From Acidimicrobiia bacterium (GTDB lineage: Bacteria > Actinomycetota > Acidimicrobiia > IMCC26256 > JAOSJL01), in contig JAOSJL010000001.1 of assembly GCA_027494115.1 (NCBI GenBank), positions 1,079,926 to 1,143,925 on the forward strand: DNA of 64,000 nt, read 5' to 3'. Made by a program: the position numbers and the translations under genes. How positions within the stretch are numbered: position 1 is the first letter of the stretch; the number at the start of each line of letters is the position of its first letter. The notes beneath the pieces are model-generated. The model did no database searches. It saw only the letters and a list, made by a program, of their open reading frames with translations, and was not told where the DNA came from. This document shows, piece after piece, positions 7,808 to 16,479 of this stretch.

Positions 7808-10618
7808 TCAGTCGTCGCGCACGTGGCCGTAGAAGATGCGCTCCGTGACAGCGCGCGCGTGGCGCGTGAGGCGCCGGTAGTCCTCCCGCAGGGTCGTCTG
7901 CGGCTGGTGGACGTAGCCGAGAATCCGGCCGAGTCGTTCGGCGACGACGGCGTCGGTGGGTAGGGAATCCCCAGGAGCACCGGTGAGCAGGTAGCGGGCG
8001 TTGCGTGCTCGCTCGCAGAACCGGTACGAGTCCTCGAGCGCCTCGGCGTCCTCATCGCCGATTACAGAGGCGTCGCGAAGTGCGTGCAGGGCGGCCACGG
8101 TGGACGGCACGCGCAACGACGCGTCAGCGGCTCCGTGCTGCAACTGGAGGAGCTGAACTGTCCACTCGACGTCGGAAAGCGAGCCCTTCCCGAGCTTCAG
8201 GTGGAACTCGGCGTCCTCTCCGGGAGGGATACGTTCCTGTTCGACGCGCACCTTCATGCGCCGAATGTCGCGGACCGCGTCGTCGGAGAAGTCCTCGCGG
8301 TACACGAACGGAACGATCAGCTCCGCAAATCGCTTGCCGAGCGTGGTGTCGCCGGCCACGGGTCGGGCGCGCGTCAGCGACTGGAACTCCCACGTGAGCG
8401 CGAACTCGTCGTAGTAGCGCCGAAAGCCGGTGAGTGAGCGGGTGAGGGGGCCTTGCTTTCCCTCGGGCCGTAGGTCGGCGTCGATCTCGAAAGCCCTCCC
8501 CTCCGACGTGGTGGCGCCCACCTCGCGGATGAGGGCCGTCGCCGTGCGCTCGGCTTCGTCGAAGGCTTCGGTGCCCTCACCGTCGTACACGAAGAGCACG
8601 TCGAGATCCGACGCGTACGACAACTCGCATCCGCCGTAGCGTCCCATCCCGATCACGGCGAAGGGAATCTGCGGATCCAGGCACCGCAGCGCGGCCTCGA
8701 GCGTGCTGTCGGCGACGGCGGAGAGCTCGCGACCGGTGGACTCGACCGTGCCGAGGTCGAGGAGGTCGCGACTCGCGATGCGCAGCTGCTCACGGCGCTT
8801 GAAGCGACGGAGGCCGTCGCGGCGTGCACTCTCGTTGTCACGCCACTGCAACGTTTCGAGGGCGGCGTCGAGGAGCACGTCGCCGGGCCATTCCACCGCG
8901 ATGACGTCGTCGTCGGCGAGCACATCGAGGAACTCGGGGGCGCGCAGCAACGCGTCGCCGGTCGTGCGGCTGGATCCGAGGATGCGACAGACGCGTTCGG
9001 CGGCGAACGGCGTGTCCCGGAAGGTCTCGGCGAGCGCCATCGAGCGTGTCGGCCCCTCGGCCAGCCGACGCAGCTGGAGCAGAGCGAGGTCGGGATCGGG
9101 AGATGCGGAGCACCACTGGAGGAGCAGAGGCAGGAGCTGCTTCATCAGGCGCGAACGGCGCGTGAGGCCGGCCGTGAGCTCGCGCAGCGCGGCCTCGGTG
9201 CGCGTCGCGTCGACGAAGCCGAACGCGGCGAGCCGCTCGGCCGCGGCCTCGGCGGGCATGGCGCCGGTTCCGGCCAGTGTGTCGAGCAGCGGTTCGAAGT
9301 AGAGCCGTTCGTGGATCTCCCGCACTGTCGCCTGGTGGTGCGCGTGCGCCTGACGGAATTGCTCCCGGGCGCTCGCACGGGCGTCGTCGCGGTACCCGAG
9401 AACACGCGCGAGGCGTTCGAGCTCCTCGGGGTCGTCGGGCAGCGTGTGGGTCTGTTGCTCGTCGCGTAGCTGCACGCGGTGCTCGACGGTCCGGAGGTGC
9501 CGGTAGGCGCCCGAAAGATGGCGCGCGTCCTCCTCGTCGACGTATCCACCTTCGGCGAGGGACCTGAGCGCTTCCAGCGTGTTGGGCGATCTCACTTCTT
9601 CGTCGTGGCGACCGTGCACGAGCTGGAGCAGCTGGATCGAGAACTCGACGTCGCGGATTCCGCCCCGCCCCCTCTTCAGCTCGCGGTCGGCGAGGCCCTG
9701 CCGGCGTGTCTCCTCTTCGGTGCGAGCCTTCATGGCCCGGATCTCGCGGATCGCCTCGGCGTCGAGGACGTCCGGGTAGACGAACTCGCGTGTGGCGTCG
9801 AAGAATGCGTCGCCGAGGTCCTGATCGCCTGCGACGGCACGAGCCTTGAGGAGCGCCTGGAACTCCCAGGCCTGCGCCCACCGCTCGTACCACGTGACGT
9901 ACGACTCGAGGCTGCGAGACAGCGGACCCGAGCGCCCTTCCGGGCGCAGGTCGGCGTCAGTGCGGAACACGATCGCTCCGGCATCGGGCTCGGTCATGAC
10001 GTCGAGGATTCCGCGGGCGAGACGTTGAGCGGCTTCCGGATCGCCGTCGTGGACGAACAGGACGTCGACGTCGCTGGCGTAGTTCAACTCGCGCCCGCCG
10101 AGCTTCCCCATTCCGATGACGGCCATACGGGCGTCGCCGTCGAAGTCGGCGCGCGCAATGTCGTGTGCGGCGCCGAGAGCGGTCGCGGCGATCCGTGCGA
10201 GTTCGTGGGCGACAGAGTCGACGTCGGCAACGCCCAGGAGGTCGCGGGCGGCGACGCGCAGGAGCTCACGCCGTTTCCACCACCGCAGCGCCTGGCTGTC
10301 GGTACCGTCGAACTCCCCGCGTGCGACGTCCCACGAACGGCCGAAGACGTCGTCGTCGATTTCGATCGCGAAACCGGCGTGGTCTCTCAGCGGTTCCAGC
10401 AGCGAGGGGTCCTGGAGAAACGCCGTCGTCAGTGACCGCGAGGCCGCCGCCAGGGCCACGACCGCATCGCGCACCAGGGAGTCGGCTTCGAGCTCATCGG
10501 TGAGCTCCGGGTGGTCGTCGACGAGACGAACGAGTGTGTCGCGCGCGGCGATCGGATCGGCCGCGCGCGCCAATGAGCGCTGGACGGCCTTGCTCTCGAG
10601 TACCGCTGCGGAATCCAC
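7808..10618 (-). CDS. glnE: Bifunctional glutamine synthetase adenylyltransferase/deadenylylase
   Basis: GlnE adds and removes AMP on the tyrosine of GSI-beta glutamine synthetase according to nitrogen status. The 936-residue protein has the expected duplication: two nucleotidyltransferase cores, GMGKLGGRELNYASDVDVL in the N-terminal (deadenylylating) half and GMGRYGGCELSYASDLDVL in the C-terminal half, each followed by a DLRPEG-type segment and a helical domain with the RDVEFSIQLLQL or SDVEWTVQLLQL signature. Its substrate is encoded at 4428-5865. No PII protein gene is in the window. The gene is divergent from nadE. Confidence 0.96.
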   Translation of the reverse strand: MDSAAVLESKAVQRSLARAADPIAARDTLVRLVDDHPELTDELEADSLVRDAVVALAAASRSLTTAFLQDPSLLEPLRDHAGFAIEIDDDVFGRSWDVARGEFDGTDSQALRWWKRRELLRVAARDLLGVADVDSVAHELARIAATALGAAHDIARADFDGDARMAVIGMGKLGGRELNYASDVDVLFVHDGDPEAAQRLARGILDVMTEPDAGAIVFRTDADLRPEGRSGPLSRSLESYVTWYERWAQAWEFQALLKARAVAGDQDLGDAFFDATREFVYPDVLDAEAIREIRAMKARTEEETRRQGLADRELKRGRGGIRDVEFSIQLLQLVHGRHDEEVRSPNTLEALRSLAEGGYVDEEDARHLSGAYRHLRTVEHRVQLRDEQQTHTLPDDPEELERLARVLGYRDDARASAREQFRQAHAHHQATVREIHERLYFEPLLDTLAGTGAMPAEAAAERLAAFGFVDATRTEAALRELTAGLTRRSRLMKQLLPLLLQWCSASPDPDLALLQLRRLAEGPTRSMALAETFRDTPFAAERVCRILGSSRTTGDALLRAPEFLDVLADDDVIAVEWPGDVLLDAALETLQWRDNESARRDGLRRFKRREQLRIASRDLLDLGTVESTGRELSAVADSTLEAALRCLDPQIPFAVIGMGRYGGCELSYASDLDVLFVYDGEGTEAFDEAERTATALIREVGATTSEGRAFEIDADLRPEGKQGPLTRSLTGFRRYYDEFALTWEFQSLTRARPVAGDTTLGKRFAELIVPFVYREDFSDDAVRDIRRMKVRVEQERIPPGEDAEFHLKLGKGSLSDVEWTVQLLQLQHGAADASLRVPSTVAALHALRDASVIGDEDAEALEDSYRFCERARNARYLLTGAPGDSLPTDAVVAERLGRILGYVHQPQTTLREDYRRLTRHARAVTERIFYGHVRDD

Positions 10619-10726
10619 GACGGACGCAGTGTCCGATGCTGTTGCGCGGGTGTCAACACGGAGGCGGTCAATGGTGGCGAGTGATGGTGTCGTCGGTACC
10701 TGAGCGGCACGTCGGGGGTGGCGCCG

Positions 10727-10732
10727 TATTCT
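10727..10732 (+). promoter_or_regulatory. -10 element TATTCT for nadE
   Basis: TATTCT ends 6 bases before the ATG at 10739. GGAGGG lies between, too close to the start for an ordinary ribosome site, which suggests a leaderless or near-leaderless transcript. Confidence 0.45.
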
Positions 10733-10738
10733 GGAGGG

Positions 10739-12439
10739 ATGACGAACCTCCGGGTGGCTGCCGCACAGATCGATGCCGTGGTCGGCGACCTCGACGGAAA
10801 CGTCGCTCGGATGCTGAAGGCGTACGAGGCGGCGGAGGCCGCAGGAGCCGATCTGGTGGCGTTCCCCGAGCTGGCCGTCACCGGCTACCCGCCCGAGGAT
10901 CTTCTCCTACGGCCGGCCTTCGTGGAGCAGGCGGGTGAGGCCCTCGTCAAGTTGGCGGCAGGAACGGGGCGGCCCGCCGCCGTGGTCGGATTCCCCGAGC
11001 GGGGTGCCGGTGGCGATCCCGACCGCCTCTCGAACGCAGCGGCCGTGTGCGCCGACGGGCGGGTCCACGCCGTGTACCGCAAGCACCACCTCCCCAACTA
11101 CGCGGTGTTCGACGAGCAGCGCTACTTCGCGCCGGGTGACGACGCCGGGCCGCTGTTCGTCGTGGGGGGCGTGCCCGTCGGGGTCAGCATCTGCGAAGAC
11201 ATCTGGGACCCGCTCGGGCCTGCGTTCCGACAGGCCGAGGCGGGTGCCCGTCTTCTTCTCAACATCAACGCGTCGCCCTATTACGCCGGCCGCCTCGCCG
11301 AACGTGAGGCCATGCTCGCTGCCCGCGCCCGGGATGCCGGTGTCCCGATCGTGTACGTGAACCTCGTCGGCGGCCAGGACGAGCTCGTGTTCGACGGTGC
11401 GTCGCTCGTGGTCCACGAGTCGGGCGACGTGATCGCCCGAGCGCACCAGTTCACCGAAGATCTCCTCGTGAGTGACATCGGGATCCCCGCTCGACCACGG
11501 CCGGGCTCGGCGACTCGCCTGTCGGAGATCCATGTGTCGGAGGCGCTCCTGGCGCCCGGCACGAAGACCCCGCGTGTCGAGAACGTCTACCCGCCGGTTC
11601 AGGAGGTGTACGAGGCACTCGTTCTCGGAACCCGCGACTACGTCGAGAAGAACGGCTTCCATGACGTTCTCATCGGTCTGTCGGGAGGCGTCGACTCGTC
11701 GCTCGTGGCGGTCGTCGCCGCTGACGCTCTCGGCCCCGACCGCGTCACCGGTGTTCTCATGCCGTCGCGTTTCTCGAGCGATCACAGTGTCGCCGACGCC
11801 GAAGCCCTGGTGGCCAACCTCGGCATCCGCTCACACACGATCGGCATCGAACCCGCGCACCGGGCCTTCGAGGGGATGCTCGCCGAGGTCTTCGCGGGCA
11901 CGGAGCCCGGCCTCGCCGAGGAGAATCTCCAGGCTCGGATCCGAGGAACGATTCTGATGACGATGTCGAACAAGTTCGGCGCCATGGTTCTCACGACCGG
12001 CAACAAGAGCGAGCTCGCCACGGGGTACTCGACGCTCTACGGCGACATGGCCGGCGGGTTCGCCGTCATCAAGGACGTCCCGAAGACACTCGTGTACGCG
12101 CTCTGCCGCGACCGCAACACGCGGGAGGGTCGACCACTCGTTCCCGAGGAGGTGCTCCAGAAGCCGCCGAGTGCCGAACTGCGCCCTGACCAGCGCGATT
12201 CCGAAACGCTTCCCGACTACGACGTGCTCGACCCGATCCTCGAGGCCTACGTGGAACGCGACCGGTCGGTGGGCGAGCTCGTGGCCGAGGGCTTCGACGG
12301 CTCGATGGTCCGCCGTGTGGTCCGGTTGGTCGACCGCAACGAGTACAAGCGGCGTCAGGCACCACCGGGCGTTCGCGTCTCCCGCAAGGCGTTCGGCAAG
12401 GACCGACGTCCCCCGATCACGAACCGGTGGCCCGGGTGA
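10739..12439 (+). CDS. nadE: Glutamine-dependent NAD+ synthetase
   Basis: It performs the last step of NAD synthesis, amidating deamido-NAD with ammonia released from glutamine. The 566 residues comprise an N-terminal nitrilase-type glutaminase (residues 1-270) with glutamate in FPELAVTGYP, lysine in YRKHHLPNY and cysteine in VSICEDIW, then the ATP-dependent synthetase with LSGGVDSSLVAV near residue 320 and TGNKSELATGYSTLYGD. nadB and nadC at the far end of the window supply the earlier steps. The ATG at 10739 is chosen over the upstream in-frame start because of the -10 element just before it. Confidence 0.96.
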   Translation: MTNLRVAAAQIDAVVGDLDGNVARMLKAYEAAEAAGADLVAFPELAVTGYPPEDLLLRPAFVEQAGEALVKLAAGTGRPAAVVGFPERGAGGDPDRLSNAAAVCADGRVHAVYRKHHLPNYAVFDEQRYFAPGDDAGPLFVVGGVPVGVSICEDIWDPLGPAFRQAEAGARLLLNINASPYYAGRLAEREAMLAARARDAGVPIVYVNLVGGQDELVFDGASLVVHESGDVIARAHQFTEDLLVSDIGIPARPRPGSATRLSEIHVSEALLAPGTKTPRVENVYPPVQEVYEALVLGTRDYVEKNGFHDVLIGLSGGVDSSLVAVVAADALGPDRVTGVLMPSRFSSDHSVADAEALVANLGIRSHTIGIEPAHRAFEGMLAEVFAGTEPGLAEENLQARIRGTILMTMSNKFGAMVLTTGNKSELATGYSTLYGDMAGGFAVIKDVPKTLVYALCRDRNTREGRPLVPEEVLQKPPSAELRPDQRDSETLPDYDVLDPILEAYVERDRSVGELVAEGFDGSMVRRVVRLVDRNEYKRRQAPPGVRVSRKAFGKDRRPPITNRWPG

Positions 12440-12906
12440 GCAGCACGGACTCATCCGAGGCGAGCTTCACGATCGAGGATGTGGCGCAGCGCCTCGGTCA
12501 CCTGAGATGGCTGGAGCTGTCGTTGTTCGAGATGTTGGGCGAGGCGGTGACAGAGATCTCCGACGCGCCCGCGAAGCTCGCAGCGTCGCTCCTGTCGCGG
12601 CGGGCGGGAGAGCGAGCCGAGCATCTGGGTGTCGTGATCCCCCTCATCAACGGACTCGACGTGGAGGCGCGTACCATTCCGCCCGGGTCCGAGGTGTCGG
12701 AGTCCGACGTCGCAACGGTCGTGGCTGCGGCGCGTGCGACGCCGGCGTCCGAGCGCCTCGAGGCCGCGACCCGTCGGATCGTTCCGTTGGTGGCGCAGGA
12801 CTACGAGACCCTGCTCGGCGGGACCGGCCCGGTGGCCGACGCGCCTGTCCGACGCGTGGCCCGGCTCTGCCGGGATGACCTTGCAGAATGGGGCAAATCG
12901 GACTGA
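12436..12906 (+). CDS. Hypothetical protein, alpha-helical, 156 residues
   Basis: The GTG at 12436 overlaps the nadE stop (GTGA), so this is probably co-transcribed with nadE. The protein is soluble and predicted helical: residues 15-60 have a pattern like RLGHLRWLELSLFEMLGEAV with an acidic patch, then RRAGERAEHLGVVIPLINGL. The spacing of E and H residues recalls ferritin-like helical bundles, but I cannot show a metal site. No family is recognised. Confidence 0.6.
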   Translation: MSSTDSSEASFTIEDVAQRLGHLRWLELSLFEMLGEAVTEISDAPAKLAASLLSRRAGERAEHLGVVIPLINGLDVEARTIPPGSEVSESDVATVVAAARATPASERLEAATRRIVPLVAQDYETLLGGTGPVADAPVRRVARLCRDDLAEWGKSD

Positions 12907-13132
12907 CGTCGTGGGCTCCCGGAGTCCAGGGCTCCCCACGGCATATTGGGGATCGACGCTCTTGACGCCACCGGTATGGTGGTCACAGCGACTCTGAGCA
13001 CTTACAGCGACCGCCCGTTTGCGCAGGTGAGCCCTGTAGCACGGAACAAGTGGGACCGGGTCCGGCGTTGTACCCGTAGACAAGCGATGACGACCGGCAT
13101 CTTCGGCCGTGATCCAACGCGAGAGGGAATCT
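12907..13132 (+). promoter_or_regulatory. Leader region of the sigma factor gene
   Basis: This 226-base gap probably holds the promoter of the sigma gene. Visible are TTGACG at 12962-12967, an inverted repeat CCACC/GGTGG at 12968-12982, and a purine-rich ribosome site at 13121-13128. I cannot fix a -10/-35 pair. Confidence 0.3.
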
Positions 13133-14071
13133 GTGGCCAAGGAACGTGTCGAGAGGGATGAGGAAGATCTCGTCCGGCTCTACCTCACCGACATCGGGCA
13201 GTACCCGCTGCTCACCAAGGACGACGAGGTTCGCCTCGCCCAGCAGATCGAGGGCGGCAATGAGGCGCGCGAGGTCCTCGAGGACCCTCCCAAGAACCTC
13301 ACACCCGCCAAGAAGCGGGAGCTGCGCCGAGCGTCCCGCCAGGGCGAGACTGCCCAGCGGACGTTCGTGCAGTCGAACCTGCGCCTCGTCGTCTCGATCG
13401 CCAAGAAGTACCAGGCGTCGGGGCTTCCGTTGCTCGACCTCATCCAGGAGGGCAACCTCGGCCTGATGCACGCGGTCGAGAAGTTCGACTGGCGCAAGGG
13501 CTTCAAGTTCTCGACCTACGCCACCTGGTGGATTCGCCAGGCGATCACGCGCGGCATCGCCAACACGGGCCGCACGATCCGGCTGCCGGTGCACGCCGGC
13601 GACACGCTCGCGCGGCTCCAGAAGGCTCGCAGCCGCCTGGAACTGAAGCTGGGCCGTCCCGCCACGTTGACGGAGCTCGCCGCCGAGGTGGAGATGCCCG
13701 AGGAGAAGGTCACCGAAGCTCTACGTTTCGCAGCCGAGCCGCTCTCGCTCAGCGAGCCGCTGCGCGAGGACGGCGACGCCGAACTCGGCGACATCGTGGA
13801 GGACCGCTCCGCGGAGTCGCCGTTCGAGGTGGCCGCCACGGCGCTTCTTCCCGAGGAGATCGAGAAGCTGCTCGGGCCGCTCGACGAGCGGGAGCGTCAG
13901 ATCCTGGCGCTGCGTTTCGGTCTCGACCGTGGCGAACCGCGCACTCTCGAAGAGGTCGGGGAGTACTTCAACCTCACGCGCGAACGTATCCGCCAGATCG
14001 AGGCCCGCGCGATGTCGAAGTTGCGCCACCCCTCGGCCGACACCGGCGCCCGCGACCTGCTCGCCGTTTGA
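13133..14071 (+). CDS. RNA polymerase sigma-70 family factor (RpoD/SigB-type, short N-terminus)
   Basis: The 312-residue protein has sigma regions 1.2 ([17 protein letters not shown]), 2 ([42 protein letters not shown]), 3 ([13 protein letters not shown]) and 4 ([20 protein letters not shown]). It recognises promoters and recruits RNA polymerase core. The absence of the long N-terminal extension of actinobacterial principal sigma factors suggests a group 2 (SigB/Hrd-like) factor, though a short principal factor cannot be excluded. The GTG at 13133 has GAGAGGGA 5 bases upstream and is preferred to the GTG at 13109. Confidence 0.92.
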   Translation: MAKERVERDEEDLVRLYLTDIGQYPLLTKDDEVRLAQQIEGGNEAREVLEDPPKNLTPAKKRELRRASRQGETAQRTFVQSNLRLVVSIAKKYQASGLPLLDLIQEGNLGLMHAVEKFDWRKGFKFSTYATWWIRQAITRGIANTGRTIRLPVHAGDTLARLQKARSRLELKLGRPATLTELAAEVEMPEEKVTEALRFAAEPLSLSEPLREDGDAELGDIVEDRSAESPFEVAATALLPEEIEKLLGPLDERERQILALRFGLDRGEPRTLEEVGEYFNLTRERIRQIEARAMSKLRHPSADTGARDLLAV

Positions 14072-14107
14072 ACCGACGCGGCATCACCCGTCGGGGTGAT
14101 TCGGTTC
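14070..14107 (+). terminator. Stem-loop at the end of the sigma factor gene
   Basis: GAACCGA (14070-14076) pairs with TCGGTTC (14101-14107), and inside it ATCACCC (14083-14089) pairs with GGGTGAT (14094-14100). A 6-base bulge lies on the left arm. The structure starts in the stop codon. No T run follows. Confidence 0.5.
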
Positions 14108-14208
14108 ATGGCAAGGTTCCACGGTTTCCATCGTTCACAGGGCGCGTCGGTTCCCGGCATCCGACAGCTTGACGCTCTCGTGGACCCTCGAGAGGGCAGA
14201 CTTCAGCG

Positions 14209-15435
14209 ATGCCGATGAAGCCCGACGAGCCCTTCCGGCCCGACGACATACCCAAACTGCCCGACGAGTGGGCGAACCTCGCAGCCCAGGCCGAGGCCCG
14301 GATGGCGATCGAACGCCGCGAGCGGCAGGCCCGGCGTGCCCGGCGCATGCGCCGGATCGCGCTCGTCCTGGTCGGAATCGTTCTTCTCGCGGCAGCCGGA
14401 TTCGGGCTGTTCACGCTCCTCGGTGATGACGGAGTCACCGTTTCGAGCGATGCGAAGGCCGACGACGTGTTGCAGGAGTCCGTCACCCGTGACACGAAGG
14501 GCATTGTCGCGTTGCTCGACGATGGCACCGTCGTCCGGATGACCGAGCGCGGTGAACAGGAAGAACTACTTCTTCCGGAGCCCGACGGTGTGATTCCGAT
14601 CACAACGGGAAGCGGCCCGGGCGGAGGCGCGGGGGGCGAAGGCAACGACCTCGCCGCGCGGCTCACGCGACCGACGCTCACCATGGCGCCCGACGGCGAC
14701 GTCGTGTACGTCGGTCGCTTCTTCCTCGAGGACGCTGTCGACTGTCCCGCGGGGTCCCGCAACCGACCGAAAGGCGGTCGGATCACCCGACTGCCTCTCG
14801 ACGGTTCGGAGCCCGAGGTGGTGGTGCAGGGAGTGGCCCCAGCCGTGTCGGCCGACGGCCGTTGGCTCGCCTACATCAGCAACGGTTCGTGCGACGAGCT
14901 CCCGGAGCTGGTCATCCACGACCTCACCGGAGCCGAGCCCGACCGGTCTTTCGGTGACCCGGACAAGTTTCCCGTGGACGAACCCTCGTGGACTCCCGAC
15001 GGTGAGCAGGTGTTCGTGAGCACACTGAACCTCGCGCCGTGCGCGGACTGCCTTCCCGGTGAGGTCATCGCCCTCGACGTCGATTCTGCCGAATCGCTGG
15101 CGGACGGAACTCCCGTGGGCGACGAGGGCGAGGGGTGCCTCCAGTGGCCGATGGTCGCCGCGGGCGCCGACCTCGTGGCGGCGATCAACGCGTCGTGTGG
15201 GATCTCCGAAGGTCGGCTCGGGGTCACGGACGCCGACACGAATGCGACGAGCCCACTGGCGACGGGAACACCCGAAGCATCGACGATCGTGGAGCTCAAC
15301 GCCGAGGGTGGGAGGCTGCTGCTCGTCGAGTTCGACGCCGCCACGTCGACCAATACGCTCGTTGCCTGGTCGCCCGATGAGGGGCGAGTCGAGCTGGGGA
15401 ACGGAATCGCCGCGGCGGTGTGGATTCTGGCCTAG
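14209..15435 (+). CDS. Membrane-anchored TolB/WD40-like beta-propeller protein
   Basis: Of 408 residues, 1-45 are charged and cytoplasmic, about 47-69 (IALVLVGIVLLAAAGFGLFTLL) is a single membrane segment, and the rest would be exported. The outer part has repeated blades typical of TolB-like propellers: APDGDVVYVGR, VSADGRWLAYIS, WTPDGEQVFVS, and paired cysteines (CADC, SNGSCDE) that may form disulfides. It may bind a ligand or a protein partner at the cell surface. It stands between the sigma factor and the convergent radical SAM pair. Function unknown. Confidence 0.7.
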   Translation: MPMKPDEPFRPDDIPKLPDEWANLAAQAEARMAIERRERQARRARRMRRIALVLVGIVLLAAAGFGLFTLLGDDGVTVSSDAKADDVLQESVTRDTKGIVALLDDGTVVRMTERGEQEELLLPEPDGVIPITTGSGPGGGAGGEGNDLAARLTRPTLTMAPDGDVVYVGRFFLEDAVDCPAGSRNRPKGGRITRLPLDGSEPEVVVQGVAPAVSADGRWLAYISNGSCDELPELVIHDLTGAEPDRSFGDPDKFPVDEPSWTPDGEQVFVSTLNLAPCADCLPGEVIALDVDSAESLADGTPVGDEGEGCLQWPMVAAGADLVAAINASCGISEGRLGVTDADTNATSPLATGTPEASTIVELNAEGGRLLLVEFDAATSTNTLVAWSPDEGRVELGNGIAAAVWILA

Positions 15436-15445
15436 CGGCTAGGCC
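15429..15445. terminator. Palindrome containing both convergent stop codons
   Basis: GGCCTAG (15429-15435) and CTAGGCC (15439-15445) are perfect inverted repeats around CGG. Each arm contains a TAG stop, one per strand, so the two convergent genes end inside one short stem. Confidence 0.45.
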
Positions 15446-16479
15446 GCGGAGTCGGCCACTCGTATGCAGGAGGGATCCGCCGCGAGCGGGTTCCCGGTCG
15501 TCGCCCACGCACGCGCCCGGCTCCCGCCGCAGATCTCTTTCCACTCACACGCCCCGCAGGTCCCTTCGAGGAGGGCGGTGTCGCGCAGTGATCGGAACAA
15601 CGGGTCGTCGCGGTACCAGTGGCTCAATGGCTGCTCCCGCACGGTGCCGACCGGAAGCTGGAGAAACCCCGACGGGCACACCTCGCCACGGTGCGAGACG
15701 AACGCGAAACCGTTCCCGTCGTTGACACCGGGGGCTGCCGGGCGCCCGGCTTCCGCGAGCACCCGACGGAACGTGGGAGCGGCGACGGTGCGCACCGGCA
15801 CAGGTAGATCGGCGGTCGCGAGCCACTCGAGGATCTCCTCGTGCCCCTGCGCGTCGAGCACGTCCTCGTTGCGGCCCCGGCCGGTCGGAACCAGGAAGAA
15901 CAGGCTCCACAGGTCGACGCGCCCTTCGAGGAGGGGGACGATCGCTTCGAGGTCGCCGACGGTGCGTCGGCAGACCGTGGTTCCGACTTGGAGCCGCGCG
16001 TCGAGTTCCGCGGCATACCCCACCCCGCTCATGGCGCGCTCGAAGGATCCCCGCACTCCACGGAAGGCGTCGTGCGTGGCCGCGCTCGCCCCGTCGAGGC
16101 TCAGGTGGATCGTTCCCGCTCCGGCATCGACGGCCCGCCCGAGTGCGTCAGCCGTCAGCCGGGGCGTCGTGCTGGGCGAGAAGCCGCAGTGCATCCCGGA
16201 GGCTTCGACGGCCTCGATCAAGTCGAACACGTCGGGCCGCGCGAGCGGGTCGCCACCGGTGAGCACGAAGACCTTGGTGCCCATGTCGGCGGCGTCCGCG
16301 ATGAGCGCAGTTCCCTCGTCGATGCTCAACTCGTCGGGGTCGCGTCGAACCTGGGCGACGGCCCGGCAATGCACGCATCGCAGCGGACACGAGCGGGTGA
16401 TCTCCCACGCGACGGTGAGCGGTGCCTGATCGAAGTCGGGCCGCACCCCCTCACCCAGGAACCGACTCGCCACATTCAC
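15439..16479 (-). CDS. Radical SAM/SPASM protein, TIGR04053 family (AhbD-like)
   Basis: The 346-residue protein binds a radical SAM [4Fe-4S] cluster through CPLRCVHC (near residue 34), with VLTGGDPLARPD as the SAM GGE-type motif and a SPASM-like C-terminus (CPSG...CGACEWKEICGGSRARAWATTG...DPSC) for a second cluster. This whole pattern, including FFLVPTGRG and VNDGNGFAFVSHRGEV, is that of the TIGR04053 group, which is close to AhbD, the enzyme that decarboxylates Fe-coproporphyrin III to heme. The GTG at 16479 overlaps the stop of the next gene upstream (GTGA). Whether it acts on a porphyrin or on another substrate is unknown. Confidence 0.82.
   Translation of the reverse strand: MNVASRFLGEGVRPDFDQAPLTVAWEITRSCPLRCVHCRAVAQVRRDPDELSIDEGTALIADAADMGTKVFVLTGGDPLARPDVFDLIEAVEASGMHCGFSPSTTPRLTADALGRAVDAGAGTIHLSLDGASAATHDAFRGVRGSFERAMSGVGYAAELDARLQVGTTVCRRTVGDLEAIVPLLEGRVDLWSLFFLVPTGRGRNEDVLDAQGHEEILEWLATADLPVPVRTVAAPTFRRVLAEAGRPAAPGVNDGNGFAFVSHRGEVCPSGFLQLPVGTVREQPLSHWYRDDPLFRSLRDTALLEGTCGACEWKEICGGSRARAWATTGNPLAADPSCIRVADSAA

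Noticed and set aside
9479..10435. 318-codon rightward frame inside glnE
   Set aside because: Antisense to the well-conserved GlnE nucleotidyltransferase region; no homology-like motif.
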